A stretch of 64,000 nt of DNA, taken from positions 62,001 to 126,000 of the forward strand of contig CAYIYM010000002.1 in assembly GCA_964367685.1 (NCBI GenBank), read 5' to 3'. The DNA comes from CAUPWF01 sp964367685. Lineage in GTDB: Bacteria; Bacillota; Clostridia; Lachnospirales; Lachnospiraceae. Under the pieces are notes generated by a model. That model worked only from the letters and a program-made list of their open reading frames with translations. It searched no databases and was not told where the DNA came from. Below, piece after piece: positions 16,907-26,753 of this stretch; within the stretch, counting starts at the first letter, position 1; each line of letters opens with the position of its first letter. A program made the position numbers and the translations under genes.

Positions 16907-19672
16907 ATGAGACCACTATTATTAACAATTAGTGCATTTGGTCCTTATGCAGGAGAGACAATTGTAAATCTCGAGGCGTTAGGCACTTCTGGTATCTACC
17001 TCATAACAGGTGATACTGGTGCTGGTAAGACCACTATTTTTGATGCAATTACTTATGCACTGTATGGGGAGCCGAGTGGTATGAACCGAAGTGTGAATAT
17101 GTTTCGAAGTAAGTATGCTGACTACAAAACAGAAACCTTTGTAAGATTAAAGTTTGAAAATGCAGGGGTCCTATATGAAGTTACGCGAAATCCAGAGTAT
17201 TTAAGACCTGCAAAGCGTGGCGAAGGTATGACAAAACAGATTGCATCAGCACTTTTAGAAATACCAGGGAAAGCGCCTATTACCAAATTGAATGAGGTGA
17301 CAGCAGCAATTGTTGACATTGTAGGGATTGATCGAAATCAATTCACCCAAATTGCAATGATAGCCCAAGGGGAGTTTTTGAAATTATTGTTAGCAGAGAC
17401 GAAAGAACGTCAGAAAATTTTTCGTGAAATCTTCCATACATCTAATTTTCAAGTACTGCAAGACAAGGTGCGAGGAGAAGCAAATCGACTGTCATCGAGT
17501 TGTGTAGACTTGAGAAACGGAGTTTCTCAATATATAGATGGAATTGTATGTAAGGAAAATTGCATTTTAGAAATAGAGGTTGAAAAAGCGAAAAGCAAGC
17601 AATTAACTCTGTTAGAAACTAAAATGTTAATCGAAAGTATCATTTCTGAAGATGATCAAGAAGAACAAGAACTCAGAATCGAAAGTGTGGAATTAGAAAA
17701 TCAACAGACAGAAATTGGAAAAATGATCGGGAAAGCAAAAGAACTTGAACAACTTCGTAGACGAGTAGATGAGGCAAGAGGAGTTGTTACTGATAAACAA
17801 ATAGATTTCGAACAAAGGAAGATTGAACTAGAGGAATTATTATCTCGAAAACAAAGCATGGAGAAATTGAGAGATCAAAATTCAATTAAAAGAGATCAAA
17901 TCTCGCAATATAATGAGTTGGAACAGGTGCAAATAGAAATAGTAAATGCAGATAATAAAAGAAATAAAGTCAATCAGAACTTGAAGAACTTGGAAGAGTT
18001 AATAAAAAATAAAGTAAGTGAATTCGATCAGCTAACAAAGGAATTAGAACAACTAAAAACAGCTCCAGTTACTTTGATTGAACTGGAACAATTAAAATCG
18101 AAATTCGATGATAACAAGGAAAAGGTAAATCTTCTTTATCTACAGCAAAAGGAATTTCATCAAAGAAGCAGGAAATTGTTAGATTTGCAAAAAAATTACC
18201 ATACACAAATAGAGATAGCAGAAGAGAAAACTAATTTTTATGAAAAAAATTATAGAACATACCTTGATGAACAAGCAGGGGTGTTAGCACAGAAACTTGT
18301 AGAAGATGAGCCTTGTCCTGTGTGTGGCTCAGTGATACATCCCAAGATAGCAAAACTATCAGTAAAAGCGCCTACAAAACTAGAATTAGATCAATGGAAG
18401 AAAGAGGCTGAACAAGCGAAGGAACTTGCACAAAAAACAAGTGAAGAAGCGAAAAAAATCTCTGGAGAACATGAACAAAATAAAATTCGTCTACAAGAAT
18501 TAGCAGTGGAATTACTGGAAGTGAATAGCATTGATAAGATTGATGAAGCATTATCCATTTATATTGTAGATTTGAAAGCAAAAGTGGCAGAGAATCATCA
18601 TCAACTAGAAGGCTGTAAAGCAGCAATCGAACGTCAAAAAAAATTAGAAGAAAGATCACCATTGATTCAGCAAGAGCTAAAACAATCAGAAGCAAAATTT
18701 TCAGAAGAAAATAATGAGCGAATCAAAGTAGAAGGATTGTTGGAACAAAAAAATAAATATGTAAAAGAAATAAAAAAGAAATTGGAATTTGAGACTAAGG
18801 CGGAAGCAATTCGTCAATTGGAAATATGTGAGGCTCAATACACTCAATTTCAAGATAGATTAGATAATGTGAGTGAACATTTAGATAAGATAAAAGAAGT
18901 GATAAATCACAAAGAGGGTATCATAAAGAGTGGAGAAAGTCAGCTAGAAGCGGAAGCATCGGTTGACTTGGCACAGTTAGAAACAGAATTGAAAGCGATA
19001 CAAGTGAAGAAAGATGAACGAAATACAAGGATTGCTGCGGTGATAACTAGAAAGACTAGAAATCAAGATGCACTTGATGGAATTTTGAAGAAAAGTGGCG
19101 AATTAGAAGAGATGGAATCTAAGTATCGAAATGTACTAGCACTTTCGGATACCGCAAATGGCACAATCAAAGGTAAAGAAAAAATTATGCTAGAAACCTA
19201 CATTCAAATGACTTATTTTGATCGAATTATAGCTAGGGCAAATACAAAGTTTATGGAAATGACTAGTGGGCAATACGAGTTGATTCGAAAAAAAGAAGCA
19301 GATTCTAATGTAGGGAAAACAGGACTAGAACTTGATATTATAGATCATTACAATGGTTCGCTACGAAGTGTGAAGACTTTGTCTGGTGGGGAATCTTTCA
19401 AAGCCTCATTATCTCTCGCGTTAGGCTTATCAGAAGAAATTCAAAATTCTGCTGGAGGGATTCAATTGGGAACTATGTTTGTGGATGAGGGATTTGGCTC
19501 TTTAGATGATGAATCTCTACAACATGCAATAAAAGCACTAGCGCAGCTCAGTGACGGAGAAAAATTAGTTGGAATCATCTCCCATGTATCTGAACTTAAA
19601 GAGAAAATAGAAAAACAAATTGTTGTAAAAAAAGAAAAAAGTGGCGGAAGTTTTGTGGAAATCATAGTATAA
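16907..19672 (+). CDS. sbcC: Exonuclease SbcC (Rad50/SMC-like ATPase)
   Basis: 921 residues. The N-terminal ATPase half has Walker A GDTGAGKTT (about 37-45). Two long coiled-coil arms follow, broken by the zinc hook CPVC (470-473) that dimerises the complex. The C-terminal half has the signature LSGGESFKASLSLALGLS and Walker B FVDEGFGSLD. Architecture and length match SbcC. Works with SbcD in hairpin and palindrome cleavage and DNA-end processing. No promoter is seen between the two genes. Confidence 0.95.
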   Translation: MRPLLLTISAFGPYAGETIVNLEALGTSGIYLITGDTGAGKTTIFDAITYALYGEPSGMNRSVNMFRSKYADYKTETFVRLKFENAGVLYEVTRNPEYLRPAKRGEGMTKQIASALLEIPGKAPITKLNEVTAAIVDIVGIDRNQFTQIAMIAQGEFLKLLLAETKERQKIFREIFHTSNFQVLQDKVRGEANRLSSSCVDLRNGVSQYIDGIVCKENCILEIEVEKAKSKQLTLLETKMLIESIISEDDQEEQELRIESVELENQQTEIGKMIGKAKELEQLRRRVDEARGVVTDKQIDFEQRKIELEELLSRKQSMEKLRDQNSIKRDQISQYNELEQVQIEIVNADNKRNKVNQNLKNLEELIKNKVSEFDQLTKELEQLKTAPVTLIELEQLKSKFDDNKEKVNLLYLQQKEFHQRSRKLLDLQKNYHTQIEIAEEKTNFYEKNYRTYLDEQAGVLAQKLVEDEPCPVCGSVIHPKIAKLSVKAPTKLELDQWKKEAEQAKELAQKTSEEAKKISGEHEQNKIRLQELAVELLEVNSIDKIDEALSIYIVDLKAKVAENHHQLEGCKAAIERQKKLEERSPLIQQELKQSEAKFSEENNERIKVEGLLEQKNKYVKEIKKKLEFETKAEAIRQLEICEAQYTQFQDRLDNVSEHLDKIKEVINHKEGIIKSGESQLEAEASVDLAQLETELKAIQVKKDERNTRIAAVITRKTRNQDALDGILKKSGELEEMESKYRNVLALSDTANGTIKGKEKIMLETYIQMTYFDRIIARANTKFMEMTSGQYELIRKKEADSNVGKTGLELDIIDHYNGSLRSVKTLSGGESFKASLSLALGLSEEIQNSAGGIQLGTMFVDEGFGSLDDESLQHAIKALAQLSDGEKLVGIISHVSELKEKIEKQIVVKKEKSGGSFVEIIV

Positions 19673-19707
19673 TAAATAGAATCAGTAAAAGGGGGGAGAC
19701 ACGAAGA

Positions 19708-20637
19708 ATGCGCAAATTAAAAAAACAAATATTGAAAGCATTTTCTATGAATGAAATTGACGTAGAAGAAGCTAGAAAAATTGCTAATTTAAAAGGTGTA
19801 GGAATCGGGAAGTATTTCTACAGTAAATGGGATACATCCGTTCAGAATGATGATTATGAAGTTCCAGTACGCGTGTTTTTTCCATCAGATGATATCAGGA
19901 CGATATGTTTGGAAGGAGGGAATACATTGCCGATTATTATGTACCTTCATGGTGGTGGCTGGGTAACAGGCAATGTAGACACTTATGAACGAGTATGTCA
20001 TCGATTGGCTTATAGATTAAATAGGATTGTAGTGAGTGTAGAATATCGTTTGGCACCAGAGTATAAATTTCCTGTAGGTCTTACCGATTGTTATGCCGTC
20101 ATGCAAGCTTTGTGTAAGGACGAATTTACTTTCTTACTGAATACAGACAATATTACAATTATGGGAGACAGTGCAGGTGGCAATCTTGCAACTGTGAGTT
20201 GTATGATGGCGCGAGATCGTGGCGAGCCTTATCCCCAAAATCAAATCCTCTTATATCCAGTGGTTAATAATGATTACAGTGAAAGTTCGCCTTTTGAATC
20301 TGTGCATACGAAGGGGGAGTCATTTATGTTAACGGCAGGACAAATGTCAGATTATGTTGAATTATATCAAAATGCAGAAAGTGACAGAGAGAACCCATAT
20401 TTTGCGCCGATTTTGTCTGATAATCTAGAAGAGATGCCAGATACATTAATTATCACGGCTGAATATGATCCTCTTCGAGACGAAGGAGAAGCATATGGTG
20501 CGAAGTTAAGAGAAAATAATATCAAAGTACAAATTTATCGAATTCGGGATGTAATACATGGTTTTTTTGGAGTGGGAATATATTCAAAAGGAATTCGGGA
20601 AACTTTGTACCTTACTGAGCGATTTTTAAAGGAGTAA
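19708..20637 (+). CDS. Alpha/beta hydrolase, hormone-sensitive-lipase (Aes) type esterase
   Basis: 309 residues, cytoplasmic. The oxyanion motif HGGGW is followed by the nucleophile elbow GDSAGGN (Ser155), the acid in YDPLRDEG and the His in VIHGFFG, giving a complete catalytic triad. This family hydrolyses short acyl esters. It starts at ATG 19708 after a GGGGGGAG site and ends 3 nt before a gene for a condensation-like membrane protein, so the two probably act on the same acylated compound (inference). Confidence 0.9.
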   Translation: MRKLKKQILKAFSMNEIDVEEARKIANLKGVGIGKYFYSKWDTSVQNDDYEVPVRVFFPSDDIRTICLEGGNTLPIIMYLHGGGWVTGNVDTYERVCHRLAYRLNRIVVSVEYRLAPEYKFPVGLTDCYAVMQALCKDEFTFLLNTDNITIMGDSAGGNLATVSCMMARDRGEPYPQNQILLYPVVNNDYSESSPFESVHTKGESFMLTAGQMSDYVELYQNAESDRENPYFAPILSDNLEEMPDTLIITAEYDPLRDEGEAYGAKLRENNIKVQIYRIRDVIHGFFGVGIYSKGIRETLYLTERFLKE

Positions 20638-20640
20638 TAT

Positions 20641-22470
20641 ATGAGCGATAAATTAGAAAAATCCTCTAAAAAATGGAGAAAATTAGATAATGCAGCAAAG
20701 GTATTTCCTGCAACGGCTAGTAAACGAAATACAAAAGTATTTCGCTTTTATTGTGAATTAAAAGAAGAGGTTGTTCGTGAAAATTTGCAAGAAGCGTTAG
20801 AAATCACACTTAATAAATACACCCTATTCAAGTCGGTAATGCGACGAGGTCTATTTTGGTATTATTTGGAACATAACGAATATTTGCCGATTGTGAAAGA
20901 GGAAAACAAATCTCCTTGTAGCCAATTATACACAAGCGACCGAATCAAATATTTATTCCGTGTAAACTATTATAAGAAGCGTATTAATTTCGAAGTGTTT
21001 CACGTATTAACAGATGGAACGGGAGCCACTGAATTTCTGCGTGAATTAGTGAAAAATTATTTGTATATCACACACAAAGAATCTGGATTGGAAAATATTG
21101 AATTGCAACCAAGTGAATATACAACAGAAGATCATGAAGATGATAGTTTTAGCAAATATTATGATAAGAATCCAATGAGACGAGCAAAAAAATACCAAGG
21201 TGCACATCAAATTAGGGGGATTAAATCCGAATTTGATGTGTTGCAAGTAATGGAGGGCGTAATAGAAACAAAAGCTGCTTTGGCAAAAGCAAAAGAGTAT
21301 GGGGTGTCGATTTCAGTGTTTCTATCAGCCGTACTGCTATGTGCGATACATGAAGAAATGCACGTAAGACAAACAAAGAAACCAGTTGTATTGATGCTAC
21401 CAGTCAATTTGCGCAACTTCTTTCCATCAAAATCCATGTTAAATTTTTTCGGATTTATCGAGCCTGGCTATCACTTTGGAGTAGAAGAAGATCATACGCT
21501 TGAGGCAGTAATCAGATCGGTAAAAAGATATTTTGACGAGGAACTAACAAAGGAAAAAATGGAAGGTCGTATGAACGAATATACGAGATTAGAAAAACAT
21601 CCTTTATTGCGCCTAACACCTCTTGAGGTAAAGAATTTAGGAATTCAATTGGTATTCACAAAAACAGTACGTGATATGACCGCTATATTCTCAAACATGA
21701 GTGTAGTGAAAATGCCACCTGAATATGAAACCTATATTCATCAATTCGGAGTATTAACAAGTACTCACAAAGTAGAACTTTGTATGTGCTCGTTTCAAAA
21801 TAGAATGGTATTGAATTTTACATCATATTTTGAAAGTCAAAATGTACAACGAAATTTCTTTCGAATTTTAAAAGATTGTGGTTTGGCTATAGAATATACA
21901 GAAGGAAAGTATCCAGAAATTCAAGAAGAACAAAAGAAGGAATTCTATTTTCAAAAAAGTTTAAATTTTACAGCTATCGTAATTGCTACGCTATTGGTTA
22001 TGATGAACATTTTACTAACACCTGAGCGAATGTGGTCACTCTGGGGGATGGGAATTGTTGCAGGAATGTGGCTTTCAGGAACAATAGGCTTTAAAAAACG
22101 GACCAATTTGTTAAAAAATGCATCGATGCAGTTGCTTATTGTAAGTGTCATTACATTGGCCGCAGATTTGATTACGGGATTTGCAGGATGGTCTATTGAA
22201 TATGTAATACCAATCACAACATTAACCGTAATAAGTGTCGCACTTATGATAATCAAATTTCAAAAAATAAATGTAAGAAATTATGTGACATATTTATTTA
22301 ATTTGGCAATTTTTGGAATGTTGCCAGTAATTATATTTCTGCTTAACCCTACACTTAATAGGGTATGGCCAGTTGTCTGCATAACATCGTCATTTTTACT
22401 TGCTACATATATACTTATATTTAAGAAAAATGTTTTGTTCAAAGAACTTCAGAAGAAATTACATGTATAA
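20641..22470 (+). CDS. Condensation-domain-like (alcohol acyltransferase-like) membrane protein
   Basis: 609 residues. The N-terminal 430 or so residues resemble chloramphenicol-acetyltransferase/condensation-fold acyltransferases. The active-site pattern HxxxDG is present as HVLTDGTG (His121, Asp125), and a later strand carries LPVNLRNFFPS. The C-terminal 150 residues hold about six hydrophobic helices ending in a basic tail, an arrangement I recall from Firmicute proteins with a DUF6320-type end. It lies 3 nt after the esterase gene. Acyl transfer to a lipid or alcohol is plausible; the substrate is unknown. Confidence 0.7.
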   Translation: MSDKLEKSSKKWRKLDNAAKVFPATASKRNTKVFRFYCELKEEVVRENLQEALEITLNKYTLFKSVMRRGLFWYYLEHNEYLPIVKEENKSPCSQLYTSDRIKYLFRVNYYKKRINFEVFHVLTDGTGATEFLRELVKNYLYITHKESGLENIELQPSEYTTEDHEDDSFSKYYDKNPMRRAKKYQGAHQIRGIKSEFDVLQVMEGVIETKAALAKAKEYGVSISVFLSAVLLCAIHEEMHVRQTKKPVVLMLPVNLRNFFPSKSMLNFFGFIEPGYHFGVEEDHTLEAVIRSVKRYFDEELTKEKMEGRMNEYTRLEKHPLLRLTPLEVKNLGIQLVFTKTVRDMTAIFSNMSVVKMPPEYETYIHQFGVLTSTHKVELCMCSFQNRMVLNFTSYFESQNVQRNFFRILKDCGLAIEYTEGKYPEIQEEQKKEFYFQKSLNFTAIVIATLLVMMNILLTPERMWSLWGMGIVAGMWLSGTIGFKKRTNLLKNASMQLLIVSVITLAADLITGFAGWSIEYVIPITTLTVISVALMIIKFQKINVRNYVTYLFNLAIFGMLPVIIFLLNPTLNRVWPVVCITSSFLLATYILIFKKNVLFKELQKKLHV

Positions 22471-22510
22471 CTATTTGAATAATAAAAATTCTTAAGATTC
22501 AAATATCGGT

Positions 22511-22539
22511 TTGCAAAAATATCTTAGTTCATATATAAT
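22511..22539 (+). promoter_or_regulatory. Promoter of the diguanylate cyclase gene
   Basis: TTGCAA at 22511-22516, a 17-nt spacer and a perfect TATAAT at 22534-22539, 67 nt before the ATG. Confidence 0.75.
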
Positions 22540-22606
22540 TGATACATGTATAAAAATAAACAAAAAATAAATAAAAGAAAAAAAGTATAAAGTGAGGAAA
22601 GAGAGT

Positions 22607-24466
22607 ATGAAGGGGTACGACAAGTTATCATTTGATATGAGCTATAATATTTCGCCAGTAGCAACTACTGTTTGGTCGAAAGAAAAGCAAATGATTTTTG
22701 TGAATAAGGCAGCAATGCGTCTATTTTGTGTGAAATATGAAGATGATATTATCAGTCAATTTGAACGCTTTTCTCCTATGACACAACCAACACAAACAAC
22801 AGGTACTAGAGAATATTTATTACATATTGACAGGGCTTTTGAAACAGGCGAATCCAAATTTTTATGGCTACATTCGAATGCAAAAAATCAAGAAATTTTT
22901 TGTGATATCACATTAAAAAAAATAGTGATTGAGGGAGAAGATTCAGTTGTAGTTGCTTTTACAGAGGATTTGAGCCCTACCATTATTAATCACACACAAG
23001 AGAATAATATCGAAAGTTATTTTACCAATCAAATAAGTGGACATTCTTTCATGAATAATATATTTAACTTCATTGATGAAAAGGTATTTTACTGGGATTT
23101 AAGAACGGGTATGATCACATTTTATGGTGGTGAAGCAAGTACTTCCGTAGGGTTAAATAATGCTGTGAAATTCCCAGAGTATTTTATTGAAAATGGAATT
23201 GTTCATCATGATTTTATAGACGTATTTAATAATATGGTAGAAAGTGCTTTGTCAGGGTATCAAATTTTTTATGATTTAAAAATCCGTGTTCTTGGAAGTG
23301 AATACAAATTTTATCGCGTTAAATATAATACGGCATTAACGAAAAATGGAAAAATTGTGACTATTATTGGAACTGCCTCAGACATAGATGAAGAAAAAGC
23401 ACTTGAAAATAGAGCAAATACTGATTTGCTAACAGGATGTTACAATAAGATTACGGCTGAAAATATGATTACAGATCATCTACATCAAAGTGGTGTAAAT
23501 GAATCGCTACTCTTTATTATTGATATCGATAATTTTAAAGCGGTAAACGATAATCTAGGACATCATTTTGGTGATGTGGTTCTACGTGAGGTTTCAGCCA
23601 AATTGAAAGCATGCTTTCGACAAGATGATATTATTGGTCGAATTGGTGGTGATGAGTTTATTGTCTTGGCGAAAAATTTGAAAAACAGAGAAATCATTGA
23701 AGAAAAAGCCAATAAAATATTGGAAGCATTTTCCAATACATATAAAGGTGCAAGTCGTGAATACAAGGTATCAGGTAGTATTGGAATTGCAAGATTTCCA
23801 TATGACGGTAAAAAGTTTGATGAACTCTATGTTTCAGCAGACAAAGCACTATATCAATCAAAATTAAAAGGCAAAGATTGCTTTACAATGTATTCAAATG
23901 AAATGGCAGAAGGTACAATGAAGAACCGCACCATACTAGAGAATGCTGGGCGAGCAGCAGATGCATATTTTGATTCAGATATTATTACAGATGTATTCAA
24001 TTTATTGTTTGAAACGAATGATTTTGAATTATCACTTCAAATGGCGCTACAATGCATTGGACGTAAATATGAGGCAGATAGATCATATATTTTTGAAAGT
24101 TTTGATGATGGTGCTACTTATAATAATACGTATGAATGGTGCGAAGACGGAATTAACCCAGAGATAGATAGCTTGCAGAATATATCAGCAGCGGCGCTTG
24201 AAGATTTCTTCCGTGATGCAGATGATGAAGGAATAATCTATAGCAATGATTTGAATGTATTGAAAGCAGAAGGGGCTTTTGAATTAATGGATGAGCAAGA
24301 CATTAAGTCATTCATTCACTCGCAAATTCGCGAAAAAGATTTTGTACGTCTCTTTTTAGGATTAGATGATTGTACGGATTTTAGAGTTTGGTCTCCAAAA
24401 GAATTAAATAGTTTGAAGTATTTAGCAAAACTATTGTCTATTTTCTTGGTTCATAAGAATAAATAA
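22607..24466 (+). CDS. Diguanylate cyclase with PAS-like sensors and C-terminal GAF-like domain
   Basis: 619 residues, no membrane segment. An N-terminal PAS-like domain (about 10-125, containing VWSKEKQMIFVNKAAM) and a second PAS-like region (about 145-270) precede the GGDEF domain (about 280-440). The catalytic motif GGDEF is intact at 347-351. An RxxD inhibitory site, RQDD at 338-341, lies exactly five residues upstream, as needed for c-di-GMP feedback. The last 170 residues look like a GAF domain. GAGGAAAGAG supports ATG 22607 rather than GTG 22592. It makes c-di-GMP in response to a cytoplasmic signal. Monocistronic. Confidence 0.92.
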   Translation: MKGYDKLSFDMSYNISPVATTVWSKEKQMIFVNKAAMRLFCVKYEDDIISQFERFSPMTQPTQTTGTREYLLHIDRAFETGESKFLWLHSNAKNQEIFCDITLKKIVIEGEDSVVVAFTEDLSPTIINHTQENNIESYFTNQISGHSFMNNIFNFIDEKVFYWDLRTGMITFYGGEASTSVGLNNAVKFPEYFIENGIVHHDFIDVFNNMVESALSGYQIFYDLKIRVLGSEYKFYRVKYNTALTKNGKIVTIIGTASDIDEEKALENRANTDLLTGCYNKITAENMITDHLHQSGVNESLLFIIDIDNFKAVNDNLGHHFGDVVLREVSAKLKACFRQDDIIGRIGGDEFIVLAKNLKNREIIEEKANKILEAFSNTYKGASREYKVSGSIGIARFPYDGKKFDELYVSADKALYQSKLKGKDCFTMYSNEMAEGTMKNRTILENAGRAADAYFDSDIITDVFNLLFETNDFELSLQMALQCIGRKYEADRSYIFESFDDGATYNNTYEWCEDGINPEIDSLQNISAAALEDFFRDADDEGIIYSNDLNVLKAEGAFELMDEQDIKSFIHSQIREKDFVRLFLGLDDCTDFRVWSPKELNSLKYLAKLLSIFLVHKNK

Positions 24467-24512
24467 ATAAAAAGTAACACATTATTATTTGAAAAATAAG
24501 TATTTCTTAATA

Positions 24513-24541
24513 TTTACAAAAACTTTTAAGTATGCTATAGT
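24513..24541 (+). promoter_or_regulatory. Promoter of the AbgT-type transporter
   Basis: TTTACA at 24513-24518, a 17-nt spacer and TATAGT at 24536-24541, 32 nt before the ATG at 24574. Confidence 0.65.
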
Positions 24542-24573
24542 TTGTAAAGCAAATAATAAATGGAGGTTTATTT

Positions 24574-26088
24574 ATGAATGAACAAAAAAAGGGTGGCTTT
24601 TTAAATGTCATCGAACGAGTTGGAAATAAATTGCCACATCCTGGTACTTTATTTCTAATTATGTCATTGATCATTGCAGGAGTTTCAGTAATTGGTTCTC
24701 TATTAGGATGGTCAGTTACATACGAAGGACTTGTAAAGGTCGACGATGTATTCCAAGTTCAAGAAGTGACAGCTTCTGCCAAATCATTATTGTCAGTTGA
24801 AGGGATTCAATATATCTTCAGCAATCTAGTTAAGAACTTTACAGGATTTGCACCGTTAGGAACAGTTTTAGTTGCACTTGTTGGTATTGGTGTGGCAGAA
24901 CGTTCTGGATTTATCGCAACAGCTTTACGTGTAGTTGCAAGTGGAACACCAAAAAGATTAGTAACAATGATGGTAGTATTCTTGGGAGTAATTTCAAACG
25001 TTGCATCTGATGCTGGATATGTAGTATTACCGCCACTTGCGGCAATGATTTTTATCTCATTTGGAAGAAATCCAATTGCGGGTCTGGCAGCAGCATTTGC
25101 TGGAGTATCAGGTGGATTCTCTGCTAACTTATTACCAAGCTCTTTAGATCCACTTCTAGCAGGTTTAACACAGGAAGCAGCAAATATTATTAATCCTAGC
25201 TATACAGTAGAAGTATTAGGAAATTATTGGTTTATGATTGTTTCGACATTTTTAATTACAATCGTAGGAACAATTGTAACAGAAAAAATTGTAGAACCAC
25301 GTTTAGGAACATACACAGGTGACTTCAAAGGGACATTTGATGAAATTACAGATGTAGAGAAAAAAGCACTTAAGTGTGCAATGTTTGGAGTTCTACTTTC
25401 AATCGCTTTAACAGTTGGATTATACTTCATTTTAGGAGAAACTATTTTCTTAGGAGCAGGAATTGTGCCAATTATCGTAATCGTATTCTTTATACCAGGA
25501 TATATTTATGGTAAAGTTGCTGGAAAAATTAAGACAGATGCTGATGTAATGGGAATGATTACAGAATCATTTGGTGCAATGTCAGGATATTTAGTTTTAG
25601 TATTCTTTGCAGCACAGTTTATTGCATTCTTTAATTATTCAAACTTAGGAACAATTTTAGCTGTAACAGGAGCAGATTTCTTAAAAGTATTAAATGCACC
25701 AGATATCATCTTGATTCTAATCTTTATTGTGATTGTAGCATTCATTAATTTATTCATGGGTTCTGCTTCTGCAAAATGGGCAATTTTGGCACCGGTATTT
25801 GTACCAATGCTAATGGAATTAGGAATTAGCCCTGAATTCTCACAACTTGCATATAGAATAGGAGATTCAACAACAAACATTATTTCACCACTTATGTCAT
25901 ACTTTGCAATGATTATTGTATATCTACAAAGATATGATAAGAAAGCATCTTTTGGAACATTGATTTCTACGATGTTACCATACTCAATCGCATTCTTAAT
26001 CAGTTGGTCAATCTTGTTAGTAATCTGGATGTTCTTAGGATTAGATATCGGAATTAACAGTATTATGGAATATATTCCAACGAACTAA
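24574..26088 (+). CDS. AbgT family transporter
   Basis: 504 residues with about 11-13 hydrophobic helices. The N-terminus, LNVIERVGNKLPHPGTLFLI, is characteristic of AbgT (p-aminobenzoyl-glutamate transport) proteins. So are ASDAGYVVLPPLAAMIF, GLAAAFAGVSGGFSANLLPS, MGSASAKWAILAPVFVPM and GDSTTNIISPLMSYF. Members import p-aminobenzoyl-glutamate or export sulfonamides; the substrate here cannot be read from sequence. It has its own promoter and a strong terminator, so it is a single-gene unit. GGAGG precedes the ATG. Confidence 0.92.
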   Translation: MNEQKKGGFLNVIERVGNKLPHPGTLFLIMSLIIAGVSVIGSLLGWSVTYEGLVKVDDVFQVQEVTASAKSLLSVEGIQYIFSNLVKNFTGFAPLGTVLVALVGIGVAERSGFIATALRVVASGTPKRLVTMMVVFLGVISNVASDAGYVVLPPLAAMIFISFGRNPIAGLAAAFAGVSGGFSANLLPSSLDPLLAGLTQEAANIINPSYTVEVLGNYWFMIVSTFLITIVGTIVTEKIVEPRLGTYTGDFKGTFDEITDVEKKALKCAMFGVLLSIALTVGLYFILGETIFLGAGIVPIIVIVFFIPGYIYGKVAGKIKTDADVMGMITESFGAMSGYLVLVFFAAQFIAFFNYSNLGTILAVTGADFLKVLNAPDIILILIFIVIVAFINLFMGSASAKWAILAPVFVPMLMELGISPEFSQLAYRIGDSTTNIISPLMSYFAMIIVYLQRYDKKASFGTLISTMLPYSIAFLISWSILLVIWMFLGLDIGINSIMEYIPTN

Positions 26089-26093
26089 TTATA

Positions 26094-26147
26094 AAACACA
26101 CATTACAAATCGAACCATAAGGAATGATTTGTAATGTGTGTTTTTTT
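26094..26147 (+). terminator. Strong intrinsic terminator after the AbgT gene
   Basis: An 18-bp perfect stem, arms 26094-26111 and 26126-26143 (core CACACATTACAAATC / GATTTGTAATGTGTG), runs into a seven-T tail. Confidence 0.95.
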
Positions 26148-26234
26148 GACAAGTATATAAGCTAACTATATAATAAGATAACCAGTGACTTCTAATGAAA
26201 TGATACAAGATTAAGAAAATAGGAGAGTTGAATT

Positions 26235-26753
26235 ATGATAACAATAAGACAAGAAGAAATAAAAGATTATGAAACAGTAGAACAATTGGTGAAACTTGCT
26301 TTTGAAACCGCAGAACATACAGATGGAAATGAATATAAACTTGTGAAGAAACTAAGGGATAGTGCTGGATTCATTCCAGAATTATCTTTAGTTGCAGTAG
26401 ATAATTCTGGAATCTTATGTGGACACATTATTTTTACAAAGGCAAAAATAGGAGAAGTCGATGGATTAGCACTTGCACCACTTTCTGTATCTCCAAATGC
26501 TCAGAGAAAAGGTGTAGGAACAGCCTTGATTAAGAAGGGGCACGAAGTAGCTAAAGAGTTGGGCTATGACGTAATTGTTGTACTAGGGAGCGAAAAGTAT
26601 TATCCACGTATTGGATATATGCCAGCAAGTGAATTCAAAATTTCTGCACCATTTGAAGTGCCCGACGAGAACTTTATGGCTATTCGCTTGAGTGGAAGCA
26701 AAGATCTAGTAAATGGTACAATTGAATATGTGAAAGAAATCCTTGAAGTTTAA
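26235..26753 (+). CDS. GNAT family N-acetyltransferase (YhbS-like)
   Basis: 172 residues. It begins MITIRQEEIKDYETVEQLV and carries the acetyl-CoA binding motif VSPNAQRKGVGTALIKKG (about 89-106), then VVLGSEKYYPRIGYMPAS, typical of YhbS-type acetyltransferases. The acceptor is unknown; cytoplasmic. AGGAGAG precedes the ATG. Its stop overlaps the stop of the convergent YitT gene by 4 nt. Confidence 0.88.
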   Translation: MITIRQEEIKDYETVEQLVKLAFETAEHTDGNEYKLVKKLRDSAGFIPELSLVAVDNSGILCGHIIFTKAKIGEVDGLALAPLSVSPNAQRKGVGTALIKKGHEVAKELGYDVIVVLGSEKYYPRIGYMPASEFKISAPFEVPDENFMAIRLSGSKDLVNGTIEYVKEILEV

